NCBI GenBank assembly: GCA_022771695.1
Contig: JALEKJ010000036.1
Location: forward strand, 26,357-90,356
Length of the DNA: 64,000 nucleotides
Reading direction: 5' to 3'
Source of the DNA: Roseburia sp.
GTDB lineage: Bacteria > Bacillota > Clostridia > Lachnospirales > Lachnospiraceae
Shown here: positions 1 to 9,666 of the stretch, piece after piece
Position numbering within the stretch: position 1 is the stretch's first letter
Layout: every line of letters starts with the position of its first letter
Program-made: the position numbers and the translations under genes
Notes under the pieces: model-generated
The model's database searches: none
Seen by the model: the letters and a program-made list of their open reading frames with translations, nothing else
What the model was told of the DNA's origin: nothing

Positions 1-83
1 CCCGTTTATTCCCGGATGTCATGATACACCTGTCCGAATAGCTTTCTCCGGTTAAAACCTTCAAATGACAGACTCCTACAGCA

Positions 84-488
84 TTATTTCTGCGCCTTCT
101 TTGCAAGATAAAGGAGCAAATCTTTTCTGGTTACAATTCCGATAAACACCTGCTTGTCATCTACAACCGGAACAAAGTTCTGGTTTGTCACCTTATCAAA
201 TAAATCCTCCATACTCGCCTGAATACAAACAGCCTGATTATCTCTGCGCCGTTCGATGAATGTGATTGGCATCTCCTCAAGCAACTTTAAATCCGGGAAA
301 TTGCGGTCCTTTAAAAACCAGAGTAAATCCCCCTCCGTAATCGTTCCGATGTATCTGCCGTTCTTGGCCAAAAGCGGTATCGCAGTGTAACCGTGATGTT
401 CCATCTTTTCTAAGACCTGCCGTAGGGTATCGTCCTCCTCTACATATGCCACGGTCTCTTTCGGCGTCAGGAAAAATAAAATGTTCAT
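84..488 (-). CDS. Tandem CBS-domain protein
   Basis: A 134-residue protein made almost entirely of two CBS motifs (about residues 8-62 and 75-132), the pair that folds into a Bateman module binding adenine nucleotides. There is no attached enzyme, channel or HTH domain, so it is a stand-alone CBS protein, probably a cytosolic energy-state sensor acting on an unknown partner. The start is supported by an AAAGGAAA ribosome site about 7 nt before the ATG. It is divergent from the MATE gene. Function beyond ligand sensing cannot be read from the sequence. Bases 1-83 downstream of its stop hold nothing I recognise. Confidence 0.85.
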   Translation of the reverse strand: MNILFFLTPKETVAYVEEDDTLRQVLEKMEHHGYTAIPLLAKNGRYIGTITEGDLLWFLKDRNFPDLKLLEEMPITFIERRRDNQAVCIQASMEDLFDKVTNQNFVPVVDDKQVFIGIVTRKDLLLYLAKKAQK

Positions 489-634
489 ACTGATTTCCTT
501 TCGATTCTTTTGTGTTTCTTCTCTATTTTATCAAATGTTACTTATTTATTCTACCTTACAGGAAATTTTTTCAAGAAACTGCTTTGTCTAAAACACTCAT
601 GTTAAAATATTACACAGCTTTCTATTTTCATGGC

Positions 635-663
635 TTGTATTAATATCCATTGGGTGTTAGTAT
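635..663 (+). promoter_or_regulatory. Possible promoter of the MATE gene
   Basis: TTGTAT and TAGTAT separated by 17 nt lie about 50 nt before the MATE start codon. The -10 match is moderate, so this is a weak call. Confidence 0.35.
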
Positions 664-709
664 AGGAAAGGTATGCTTATAAAGAATTTTTTGACAAAGG
701 AGGTCTCCT

Positions 710-2059
710 ATGCAGGAAAATAAGATGGGGATTATGCCCATTGATAAATTAATTGTATCCATGTCATTGCCAATCATGGTTTCCATGTTAGTACAGGCAC
801 TCTATAACATTATAGATAGTATTTTTGTCGCAAAGATTAGCGAGAATGCCTTGACCGCCGTGTCAATGGCTTTCCCGATTCAAAATCTGATGATTGCCGT
901 CGGTGTCGGAACCGCAGTCGGTATGAATGCCCTGCTTGCGCGTTCGCTCGGTGAAAAAGATTTTGACAAGGTAAATAAAATTGCGGAAAATGGTATTTTT
1001 CTTGCCATCTTAAGCTATCTGGCTTTTCTTATTCTTGGGCTGTTCTTTGCAGAACCGTTTTTCCGCAGCCAGACGGATATCGAGGAAATCGTGCTATACG
1101 GGAAACAGTATCTGACTGTATGCTGTTGTTTTTCCTTCGGCGTGTTTGTGCAGGTAATGTTCGAGCGTATGCTTCAGGCCACCGGAAAAACAATCTACTC
1201 CATGCTCACCCAGGGGATTGGTGCGATTGTAAATATCATCTTAGACCCGATTCTGATTTTCGGTCTTCTGGGGCTTCCTAAGATGGGTGTTATCGGTGCT
1301 GCCGTTGCCACTGTCATTGGTCAGGTTGTTGCCGCAATCGTAGGTATTATCTTGAATCAGACAAAGAACCACGAAGTTCGCATTCAGTTAAAAGGTTTTC
1401 GTCCAAACGGCACCATCATCCGTCAGATTTACGGTATCGGTGTTCCTTCTATTATTATGCAAGCAATCGGTTCCGTCATGACATATGGCATGAACCGGAT
1501 TCTGATTACATTTTCTTCTACTGCAACCGCCGTATTTGGCGTCTACTTTAAGCTGCAGAGTTTTGTCTTTATGCCGGTATTCGGTTTAAACAGTGGGGTC
1601 ATCCCGATTATGGCTTACAACTACGGTGCACAGAAGCGTGAACGCGTGACAAAAACTTTGAAGCACACCGTTTTGTATGCACTTACCATATTGACGCTTG
1701 GATTTATTTTATTCCAAACAATTCCAGGCCTGCTGCTTCAAATGTTCAATGCCTCCGAGCACATGTTAGCGCTTGGTATCCCGGCACTGCGGGTCATCAG
1801 CATAAGCTTTATTCCCGCAGCCATCGGTATCGCATGCAGCGGCGCATTTCAAGCACTCGGCAAGGCTGTTTACAGCATGATGGTCTCAATCGCGCGACAG
1901 CTCGTGGTACTCCTCCCGGCGGCATTTCTGCTGGCCTTGTCCGGCAATGTCAATTTTGTGTGGTGGGCGTTCCCGATTGCGGAGCTGTTTTCCTTTGTCA
2001 TGACGCTGATTTTCATGCAAAGGCTGTACAAAGATGTCATTAAAAAAATAGGAGCATAA
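710..2059 (+). CDS. MATE family multidrug/Na+ efflux transporter
   Basis: A 449-residue polytopic membrane protein with the two-lobe MATE layout of twelve helices. The N-terminal part contains the typical segment ending in YNIIDSIFVAKI and an ALTAVSMAFPIQ stretch, both seen in Clostridia MATE exporters. It should expel drugs or metabolites using a cation gradient; the substrate cannot be predicted. An AAAGGAGG ribosome site lies 6-7 nt before the ATG. The gene stands alone, converges with pdxT and ends inside its own terminator hairpin. Confidence 0.9.
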   Translation: MQENKMGIMPIDKLIVSMSLPIMVSMLVQALYNIIDSIFVAKISENALTAVSMAFPIQNLMIAVGVGTAVGMNALLARSLGEKDFDKVNKIAENGIFLAILSYLAFLILGLFFAEPFFRSQTDIEEIVLYGKQYLTVCCCFSFGVFVQVMFERMLQATGKTIYSMLTQGIGAIVNIILDPILIFGLLGLPKMGVIGAAVATVIGQVVAAIVGIILNQTKNHEVRIQLKGFRPNGTIIRQIYGIGVPSIIMQAIGSVMTYGMNRILITFSSTATAVFGVYFKLQSFVFMPVFGLNSGVIPIMAYNYGAQKRERVTKTLKHTVLYALTILTLGFILFQTIPGLLLQMFNASEHMLALGIPALRVISISFIPAAIGIACSGAFQALGKAVYSMMVSIARQLVVLLPAAFLLALSGNVNFVWWAFPIAELFSFVMTLIFMQRLYKDVIKKIGA

Positions 2060-2073
2060 TGCTCCTATTTTTT
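2043..2073. terminator. Bidirectional terminator between MATE gene and pdxT
   Basis: A perfect 13-bp stem with loop TAA and A/T tracts on both sides. The loop is the stop codon of the MATE gene, so the hairpin overlaps the end of the coding region. It can terminate both converging transcripts. Confidence 0.85.
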
Positions 2074-2099
2074 ATGTGAAACACATCACATTTCTGCTT

Positions 2100-2669
2100 T
2101 TACCGTTTTTCACACATATGTAAGAAATAAGCATGCACGGAATGATTTTCCGTCACCTCGGGGTGAAAGGATACGCCAAGCTGATTTTGATACCGCACAG
2201 CAACTATATTTCCGTCAACCTTTGCTAGCACCTCGACTCCTTCCTCTGCACTTTCGATATAAGGTGCACGAATAAAGGTCATTGGGATTTTTCCGATGGG
2301 CTTCATTTCTGCTTCTGTCGCAAAGCTTCCCAACTGCCTTCCGTATGCATTTCTTTTTACCGTAACAGGTAACGTGCCAAAATATTTTTTCCCATCATTT
2401 GACAGGTTTTTTGCAAGAAGAATCAATCCCGCACAAGTCCCGAATACAGGAAGTCCCTGTATGATTCGTTCCTTTATATTTTCGAGCATATCCAACTCCA
2501 CCAGAAGCTTTCCCATCACCGTACTTTCACCGCCGGGAAGAACCAATCCATCCATGTGGCGCTCTAAATCTTTTCTTTGACGGATTTCAAAACATTCCGC
2601 TCCCAATGCCCGCAAGACTCTCTCATGTTCAACAAATGCACCTTGAAGTGCTAAAACACCAATGATCAT
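2100..2669 (-). CDS. pdxT: Pyridoxal 5'-phosphate synthase, glutaminase subunit
   Basis: A 189-residue class I glutamine amidotransferase that releases ammonia from glutamine and passes it to PdxS in the DXP-independent vitamin B6 pathway. The GGES oxyanion segment is near residue 46, the nucleophile Cys79 is in GTCAG, and the His169/Glu171 pair is in SFHPEVT, so the triad is complete. It starts one base after the pdxS stop, a coupled two-gene operon. Regulation is probably through the divergent MocR-type regulator. Confidence 0.97.
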   Translation of the reverse strand: MIIGVLALQGAFVEHERVLRALGAECFEIRQRKDLERHMDGLVLPGGESTVMGKLLVELDMLENIKERIIQGLPVFGTCAGLILLAKNLSNDGKKYFGTLPVTVKRNAYGRQLGSFATEAEMKPIGKIPMTFIRAPYIESAEEGVEVLAKVDGNIVAVRYQNQLGVSFHPEVTENHSVHAYFLHMCEKR

Positions 2670-2670
2670 T

Positions 2671-3546
2671 TTACTTTCCCCGTTCCGCCATTAATAATTC
2701 AATTTCCTGCTCATTGATTCCCACCATCGCTTCCCCGAGGTCTTCGGAAAGTGCTGCAAGCATTCCCGCATCCTGATAATTGGTTACAGCCTTCACGATT
2801 GCCGCGGCGCGTTTTTTTGAATCTCCTGATTTAAAAATCCCGGAACCCACAAAAACACCTTCTGCTCCCAGCTGCATCATAAGAGCAGCATCCGCCGGTG
2901 TTGCCACGCCGCCGGCAGCAAAATTAACCACCGGGAGTTTTCCGTTTTCATGCACATATTTTACCAGCTCATAAGATACCTGCAACTCCTTGGCAGTGTT
3001 GAACAGTTCATCTTCTCTCATAGAAGTAATTCTTGCAATTTCCTGATTCATTTTTCTCATATGTCGTACTGCCTGCACCACATCCCCCGTTCCCGGTTCA
3101 CCTTTGGTTCGAATCATAGAAGCTCCTTCTTCGATTCTTCTTAACGCCTCTCCCAAGTCCTTCGCTCCACATACAAACGGTACTTTAAATTTCGTCTTAT
3201 CAATATGATACACATCGTCCGCAGGAGAAAGCACTTCGCTTTCATCGATATAGTCAATCTCAATTGCTTCCAGAATCTGCGCTTCTGCGAAGTGACCGAT
3301 TCTACACTTTGCCATGACCGGAATTGAAACCGCTTCCTGGATTCCCTTAATCATCTTAGGGTCACTCATTCTTGAAACTCCTCCTGCTGCTCTTATATCT
3401 GCAGGAATTCTTTCCAGTGCCATAACTGCACAGGCTCCTGCCTCTTCCGCAATTTTTGCCTGCTCCGGAGTCGTAACATCCATGATTACGCCTCCCTTTA
3501 ACATTTGTGCCAGTTCTTTGTTTAATTCATATCTGCTTGCTGTCAT
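2671..3546 (-). CDS. pdxS: Pyridoxal 5'-phosphate synthase, lyase subunit
   Basis: A 291-residue TIM-barrel enzyme that makes PLP from ribose 5-phosphate, glyceraldehyde 3-phosphate and the ammonia supplied by PdxT, working as a dodecameric core. The signature [19 protein letters not shown], the [10 protein letters not shown] strand and the [16 protein letters not shown] phosphate-binding region are all intact. Length is normal. It is the first gene of the pdxST operon and is transcribed away from the MocR-type regulator across a 148-bp gap that holds the likely control sites. Confidence 0.97.
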   Translation of the reverse strand: MTASRYELNKELAQMLKGGVIMDVTTPEQAKIAEEAGACAVMALERIPADIRAAGGVSRMSDPKMIKGIQEAVSIPVMAKCRIGHFAEAQILEAIEIDYIDESEVLSPADDVYHIDKTKFKVPFVCGAKDLGEALRRIEEGASMIRTKGEPGTGDVVQAVRHMRKMNQEIARITSMREDELFNTAKELQVSYELVKYVHENGKLPVVNFAAGGVATPADAALMMQLGAEGVFVGSGIFKSGDSKKRAAAIVKAVTNYQDAGMLAALSEDLGEAMVGINEQEIELLMAERGK

Positions 3547-3608
3547 TTCTTTTACTCCTCATACTTTCTTAGTTTTCCTGCTGTATTTTCAGCATTTACA
3601 ATCAAACT

Positions 3609-3675
3609 TGTATGAAGTATAATAGCAACTGACCTTTTATAAAATACTCATTTTAAATATATTCAGTAAGGTCAG
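3609..3675. promoter_or_regulatory. Divergent pdxS/regulator control region with candidate operator
   Basis: CTGACCTT at 3629-3636 and its reverse complement AAGGTCAG at 3668-3675 flank 31 bases. On the minus strand a TATACT-like -10 (3616-3621) lacks a good -35, as expected for an activator-dependent promoter, and the operator half-site overlaps the spacer. This fits a PdxR-type regulator that activates pdxST when PLP is scarce. The sites were read by eye; binding is inferred. Confidence 0.45.
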
Positions 3676-3694
3676 ATTGGAGTTATTTTTCAAA

Positions 3695-5101
3695 ATGCTA
3701 ACATATTCTTTTACAGATATAGGGTCAGATTGCCTTTACCAGCATCTGTATAAGTGCATCAAAAACGATATTATTCAGCAGATTTTATGCCCCGGTGAAA
3801 AGCTTCCTTCCAAGCGGACTTTTGCAAAAAATCTGGGCATAAGCATCATCACCGTTGAAAATGCCTATGCCCAGCTACTTGCAGAGGGTTATATTTATTC
3901 CATTCCGAAAAAGGGCTTTTTTGTATCAGATATCAAAACCGTAGATTCCAAAAAGAGCTCCATACTGTCTTCGGAAAACGTACAGCTTTCCTCCGGTGTT
4001 TCACATTACCTTGCTGATTTTACCAGCAACCAGACAAACTCCGATAATTTCCCGTTTTCCATCTGGGCGAAGCTCATTCGTAGAATTTTAAATGACTATC
4101 AGCAGGAGTTGGTTACAAATCCGCCTTGCGGTGGAATTCTGGAATTAAGAAAAGCGATTGCAAAACATTTAAGGGAATTTAGAAATATCTATGTAGAACC
4201 GGAACAGATTATTATCGGAGCCGGAACAGAATACCTCTATGGACTTTTAATCCAACTGCTTGGATTTGACAAAAGATATGCGGTTGAGGATCCCGGATAC
4301 AATAAAATTTATCGTATTTATCAGAAACACAACGTAGCCTGCGATTTAATCTCTATGGATTCGTATGGAATAAACGTTGATGAGTTAGAACAGCGAAAGC
4401 CTGATATTATCCATATTTCCCCTTCGCATCATTTTCCGACCGGGATTGTTATGCCCATCAGCCGTAGGTATGAGCTATTAGCATGGGCGTCCAAAGCGGA
4501 TTCCAGATATATTATTGAAGATGATTATGACATTGAATTTCGTATGACAGGCAAGCCCGTTCCGGCTATGCAAAATATCGATGTATTGGAAAAAGTAATC
4601 TATATTAATACGTTTACCAAAACCCTTGCATCCACCGTACGTATCAGCTATATGGTGCTGCCCAAACATCTGGCAAACAAATTTTACAAGGAACTTTCCT
4701 TTTATTCCTGTACCGTTTCCAATTTTGAGCAATACACCCTGGCTAAATTTATTGAGGAAGGATATTTTGAAAAGCACATCAATCGCATGCGAACCTACTA
4801 CCATTCCAAAAGAGATCTTCTTCTTCATGCCTTACGCAACAGCAGGCTTGCCCCTTATGTAAAAATCATGGAGGAAGATGCCGGTCTGCATTTTATTATT
4901 AACCTAAAGACGGATTTAAGCGACCAGGATTTCTGCCTTCTGGCAGAACAGAATGGAATCCGGATTCGTGCACTTTCGAGTTTTTATGCACAGCCACCGG
5001 AAGATGTAGAGCATTTTTTCGTCATAAATTACTCATCTCTTCCGGAGGATTCCATAAAACCTGCAATAGACATTATTTACAACATTATCACGCAGGTTTA
5101 A
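3695..5101 (+). CDS. MocR/PdxR-type GntR regulator with aminotransferase fold
   Basis: An N-terminal GntR winged helix (about residues 5-75, KLPSKRTFAKNLGISIITVE recognition region) is followed by a class I aminotransferase domain. The latter has the PLP-lysine motif in NTFTKTLASTVRISY and a YIIEDDYDIEF aspartate. Such MocR proteins sense PLP and often govern pdxST; its divergence from pdxST supports that role here. A TTG 18 nt upstream could also start it, but ATG at 3695 gives the family-typical MLTYSF beginning with a GGAG sequence upstream. Confidence 0.88.
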   Translation: MLTYSFTDIGSDCLYQHLYKCIKNDIIQQILCPGEKLPSKRTFAKNLGISIITVENAYAQLLAEGYIYSIPKKGFFVSDIKTVDSKKSSILSSENVQLSSGVSHYLADFTSNQTNSDNFPFSIWAKLIRRILNDYQQELVTNPPCGGILELRKAIAKHLREFRNIYVEPEQIIIGAGTEYLYGLLIQLLGFDKRYAVEDPGYNKIYRIYQKHNVACDLISMDSYGINVDELEQRKPDIIHISPSHHFPTGIVMPISRRYELLAWASKADSRYIIEDDYDIEFRMTGKPVPAMQNIDVLEKVIYINTFTKTLASTVRISYMVLPKHLANKFYKELSFYSCTVSNFEQYTLAKFIEEGYFEKHINRMRTYYHSKRDLLLHALRNSRLAPYVKIMEEDAGLHFIINLKTDLSDQDFCLLAEQNGIRIRALSSFYAQPPEDVEHFFVINYSSLPEDSIKPAIDIIYNIITQV

Positions 5102-5116
5102 CTGCGCGCGTATTTT

Positions 5117-5779
5117 TTACCATGAAAAGTTTTCTTTTCCCGCGCCGAGTTCAAAATGGTATTTCACGATACCAAGGTCTAGTTTACTGTAAAATCCGAC
5201 GCCTGCTTTGGCAGACACCCGATTGCCGTCTAAGCTGAGATGGAATTTTTGCTGATTCATCGCTGTCGGTGCAAGCAGCGCTGCCTCGACGCCTTTTTGG
5301 AACCACTCCGGTGCAGTCCCTGTCACAGAGCTGACCGCGGCAGGTTCCTTGGATTTGTGCGCCACTCCATTTGTTTCTCCGTATCCTAGCGCAATGACAA
5401 CCTCCAGCTTCTCACCGGCATCCACGGTATAGGCTGTGGATATTTTTTTGTAGGACATGGCAACCCAACAGGTATTCAGTCCCAACTGCTGTGCGTAGAG
5501 CACAATTTTCTCACCGTAATATCCGCAGAGTTCTTCTAACATCGGTCCTTTTTTCCCTACCATGGCGATATAATTTGTCACACCGGAAAACTTCCCATAA
5601 TGAGCCATCATACTATCGAACGCCTGCGGCTCGTTTGTGACAAGCTGAATATGTAAACCACTTTCCCGGTTGCACTCCTCGATGCATTGCTCTAATTTTT
5701 CCTGTACTTCCAAATCTAACGGCTTGTTCTTATAAGAACGTACCGCATGTCTTTCCCGCATTGCTTCCATAATATCCAT
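5117..5779 (-). CDS. Nitroreductase-family protein
   Basis: A 220-residue FMN-dependent nitroreductase-fold protein beginning MDIMEAMRERHAVRSYKNKPL, the classic start of the family with its arginine-rich FMN phosphate contact. A YAQQLGLNTCWVAM helix and an ALGYGE strand follow. It probably reduces a quinone, nitro compound or flavin with NAD(P)H, but the substrate is unknown. It lies 41 nt downstream of an ArsR-type regulator in the same direction and is probably controlled by it. Confidence 0.85.
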   Translation of the reverse strand: MDIMEAMRERHAVRSYKNKPLDLEVQEKLEQCIEECNRESGLHIQLVTNEPQAFDSMMAHYGKFSGVTNYIAMVGKKGPMLEELCGYYGEKIVLYAQQLGLNTCWVAMSYKKISTAYTVDAGEKLEVVIALGYGETNGVAHKSKEPAAVSSVTGTAPEWFQKGVEAALLAPTAMNQQKFHLSLDGNRVSAKAGVGFYSKLDLGIVKYHFELGAGKENFSW

Positions 5780-5820
5780 GATTCTTTCCTCCTGTCATCT
5801 CACTTGTTTTCTTTTTCTCT

Positions 5821-6186
5821 CTAGCAATCTTCTCCGCTTCTGTCAGGCAGTCGGAGCATGATTTCTTTTGCATGAACCAGCATATGAATCAGTTGATCAA
5901 ACGCTTGCATATCCGCATCAAAGTAATAATAGTTTTTTGTTCCCTCACGCCTCATCTTCACAATTCCCGCATGTTTTAGTATCTGCAGGTGGTGGGAAAC
6001 AGCCGGTCTGGATAGATTTGTCTGTGCCGCAATGTCATTTACACGCATTCCAAAGCATTGCCCAGACTGCATCATCACCAAAATCAGATGCTGTCGCACT
6101 TCATCTCCCAGCGCAGTCAATATGTTCTGCGTATTCTGTACTTCAACGGCAAGTGCCTTGATTTCATTTTCTGTTTCCTTATTCAT
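5821..6186 (-). CDS. ArsR-family transcriptional regulator
   Basis: A winged-helix regulator of about 121 residues with the recognition helix LSRPAVSHHLQILKHAGIV and wing MRREGTKNYYYF. No clear CxC metal site is visible, so it may sense something other than metal. The start was placed at the ATG behind AAAGGA (9 nt) rather than an in-frame ATG 24 nt upstream. It is upstream of and co-directional with the nitroreductase gene, which is probably its target. Confidence 0.85.
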   Translation of the reverse strand: MNKETENEIKALAVEVQNTQNILTALGDEVRQHLILVMMQSGQCFGMRVNDIAAQTNLSRPAVSHHLQILKHAGIVKMRREGTKNYYYFDADMQAFDQLIHMLVHAKEIMLRLPDRSGEDC

Positions 6187-6240
6187 GATATCATTCCTTT
6201 GCTTAAGCATTTAAACCATTATAGCGCAAAACCAGAAAAA

Positions 6241-6277
6241 AAGTTCAATGGTAAAGAAAATAAAGACCATTGAACTT
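6241..6277. terminator. Bidirectional terminator after gdhA
   Basis: A perfect 12-bp inverted repeat (AAGTTCAATGGT with its complement) has T-runs on both strands. It lies between the gdhA stop and the start region of the ArsR gene and can terminate leftward gdhA transcription. Confidence 0.8.
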
Positions 6278-6331
6278 TTTTATTACTATCATAATAAAAT
6301 TTTGTCGTTGCAACCGATTACCGGATGGTTA

Positions 6332-7693
<1,362 letters not shown>

Positions 7694-7761
7694 TTATAAT
7701 AAAAAATATAGTTTCCAGTGCAATGCCAGAATTTTGTTTCCAGCACAACATTAGCAAATTT

Positions 7762-7790
7762 ATTTTATTATAAAATTTTCCAGAGTGCAA
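7762..7790 (-). promoter_or_regulatory. Candidate gdhA promoter
   Basis: On the minus strand TTGCAC and TAAAAT are separated by 17 nt, about 85 nt before the gdhA ATG. A second, poorer promoter-like pair lies closer to the gene. Confidence 0.45.
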
Positions 7791-7819
7791 TCTTTTTTTC
7801 TTTAATCCGTTAAATTGAT

Positions 7820-7846
7820 AAAGCCCGACTGAATATGCCAGGCTTT
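7820..7846 (-). terminator. Probable terminator of the fatty-acid operon
   Basis: An AAAGCC...GGCTTT hairpin lies downstream of the last gene of the leftward operon. The following T-tract is short, so termination strength is uncertain. Confidence 0.4.
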
Positions 7847-7889
7847 TCTGTGAAATACGACGATAATTTTATTATCCTATATGATATTT

Positions 7890-8153
7890 TTAAATCAAGC
7901 GATAGATAATGATAGCTATCAACACTCCAATGATGCTGGCAATCGTAATATTAATTGACAGACCAAATGTAATCACTAAGATACCAAGGTCCAATACGAT
8001 TGGATTTGCAAATCCAAAGCTCTGCCCATAATTCAACCAGCTAAGTCCCGGCACTCCTGCTGTCAGATTCCCAATAAATCCGCCTAAAACAATTCCTGCA
8101 AGCAAAAGCAGGAACAATGCCCAGTTATTTTTTCCAGCGATTCCTCTGCTCAT
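7890..8153 (-). CDS. DUF4321 small membrane protein
   Basis: An 87-residue protein with two hydrophobic helices (about residues 9-30 and 54-85) and the loop GVPGLSWLNYGQSFGF typical of DUF4321. The start was set at the ATG behind AGGAGG rather than an upstream ATG inside the regulator gene. It follows the MarR gene by 10 nt, so it is the last gene of the fatty-acid operon. Function is unknown; its position suggests a membrane-related role. Confidence 0.8.
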   Translation of the reverse strand: MSRGIAGKNNWALFLLLLAGIVLGGFIGNLTAGVPGLSWLNYGQSFGFANPIVLDLGILVITFGLSINITIASIIGVLIAIIIYRLI

Positions 8154-8163
8154 GTGTATCCTC

Positions 8164-8619
8164 CTACTTGTCTTCCTCGATTCCATATTCTTCCTGGAAG
8201 TAATCAATCAGCTTCGCTAGACTGTATATCAGAATCGGCGTCTCCTGCTCCGTAAGCTGCGCTTTGATATTGGCAATCATCTTGCGGTGAAACTCCTCAT
8301 GATGCGCGTATGCCGCCTTCCCTTTCTCCGTCAGGTACACCCAGACGACACGCTTATCCTGCTTACTCCGCTCCCGAATCACATAGCCTTTATCCGTAAG
8401 TCCGTCCATCGCCTTGGTAAGAGTTCCGGTGGTGACATCCATCAACTTGGCTACCGTGGACATGCTCTTTGGTTCCTGTATCCCTATCGCTTCAATCACA
8501 TGGAAATCATTATAGGTAATATCCTTAAACTCACCGCTTACCAGACATCGTCCTTCGATTTCCATGATATCTTTAAATAGTTTTACTAACAATTCATTTA
8601 ATGTTTCATCTGTGGTCAT
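8164..8619 (-). CDS. fabT: MarR-family regulator of fatty-acid synthesis (FabT-like)
   Basis: A 151-residue MarR winged-helix protein with recognition region SMSTVAKLMDVTTGTLTKAM and wing VIRERSKQDKRVVWVYLT. In Firmicutes a MarR protein inside the fab cluster is FabT, which with acyl-ACP represses the operon. The palindrome TTTGATAATCAAA in the promoter of this operon matches the known FabT site type, which supports autoregulation. The start was chosen at the ATG 8 nt after AGGAG. The symbol rests on context plus operator match. Confidence 0.82.
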   Translation of the reverse strand: MTTDETLNELLVKLFKDIMEIEGRCLVSGEFKDITYNDFHVIEAIGIQEPKSMSTVAKLMDVTTGTLTKAMDGLTDKGYVIRERSKQDKRVVWVYLTEKGKAAYAHHEEFHRKMIANIKAQLTEQETPILIYSLAKLIDYFQEEYGIEEDK

Positions 8620-8681
8620 ACATGTACTCCTGTTCATGGCAGTATCCGCGTATTACTGACGGCACAGAAGCTACATCCTTC

Positions 8682-9650
8682 CTACCATTCCAGCACCATT
8701 GCTCCCCATGTGAGACCTGCGCCAAAGCCCGCCAGTACGATTCGACTACCCGTTCTTATCATACCACGATTCTTCACATTATCAAGCAAAATCGGTACAC
8801 TGGCAGCGGAAATATTTCCAAATTCCTGTAGATTTGTGGGGAATTTTTCCATTGGTTGATGCAGACGCTTTGCCACCGATTCGATAATTCGATAATTTGC
8901 CTGATGCAATACAAAAAGGTCGATATCTTCTATGGTAAGACCCGCTTTTTTCACGGCTGCTTCAATAGATTCCGGGACTGTGCGAACTGCAAATTTATAG
9001 ACTGCCTGCCCATCCATAGACACATAAGCTAACGCCGTATCATTTTTTATATACGGATTATTCACCGGGCGATTGTCGCAATTTAACACCATGCCCCGCG
9101 CGCCGTCTGACCCCTGTACCATACTGAGGATTCCACCTTTTTCCTGCTCTGCACTCACAACTGCCGCACCGGCGCCATCCCCAAATAGTACGCACGTACT
9201 CCGGTCATTCCAATCCATAATCTTAGATAACGTCTCCGCACCGATGACAAGCGCATTTTGATAGACGCCGTTTGTGAGATACATCGCCGCCGTGCCAAGC
9301 CCGAATAAAAAGCCCGAACACGCGGCATTGATATCAAAAGCAACGGCATGCTGTGCGCCGATTTCCCGCTGCACCTCGCATGCAAGATTCGGCAGAAAGC
9401 GGTCCGGCGTTACTGTTGCCGCTATGATAAGGTCCAATTCATCAGCAGTAATCCCGGCATCGGCAAGTGCTCGTTTCGCAGCCTCTGTTGCCAGACTTGT
9501 CGTTGTCTCCTCCACTGCCAGATGACGACTTTCAATTCCTGTTCTGCTCCGAATCCACTCATCCGAGGTATCCATCAGCATGCTCAAATCATCATTGGTC
9601 ACGCATTTTTTCGGAACCGCGCTTCCGGTTCCTTTTATCTTTACATTCAT
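8682..9650 (-). CDS. fabH: 3-oxoacyl-ACP synthase III
   Basis: A 322-residue condensing enzyme that starts fatty-acid chains from acyl-CoA and malonyl-ACP. It has the active-site cysteine in FDINAACSGFLFG, the histidine in LHQANYRIIESVAKR and the asparagine in FGNISAASVP. The ATG behind GGAGGAG gives the family-typical start MNVKIKGTGSAVP. It is encoded downstream of accDA here, whereas fabH often opens such operons. Confidence 0.96.
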   Translation of the reverse strand: MNVKIKGTGSAVPKKCVTNDDLSMLMDTSDEWIRSRTGIESRHLAVEETTTSLATEAAKRALADAGITADELDLIIAATVTPDRFLPNLACEVQREIGAQHAVAFDINAACSGFLFGLGTAAMYLTNGVYQNALVIGAETLSKIMDWNDRSTCVLFGDGAGAAVVSAEQEKGGILSMVQGSDGARGMVLNCDNRPVNNPYIKNDTALAYVSMDGQAVYKFAVRTVPESIEAAVKKAGLTIEDIDLFVLHQANYRIIESVAKRLHQPMEKFPTNLQEFGNISAASVPILLDNVKNRGMIRTGSRIVLAGFGAGLTWGAMVLEW

Positions 9651-9666
9651 ATTACTCCTCCATGCC

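Noticed and set aside
8164..8619. MarR gene as a drug-resistance regulator
   Set aside because: It is embedded in the fatty-acid operon and the operon promoter carries FabT-type palindromes, so a lipid role is more likely.
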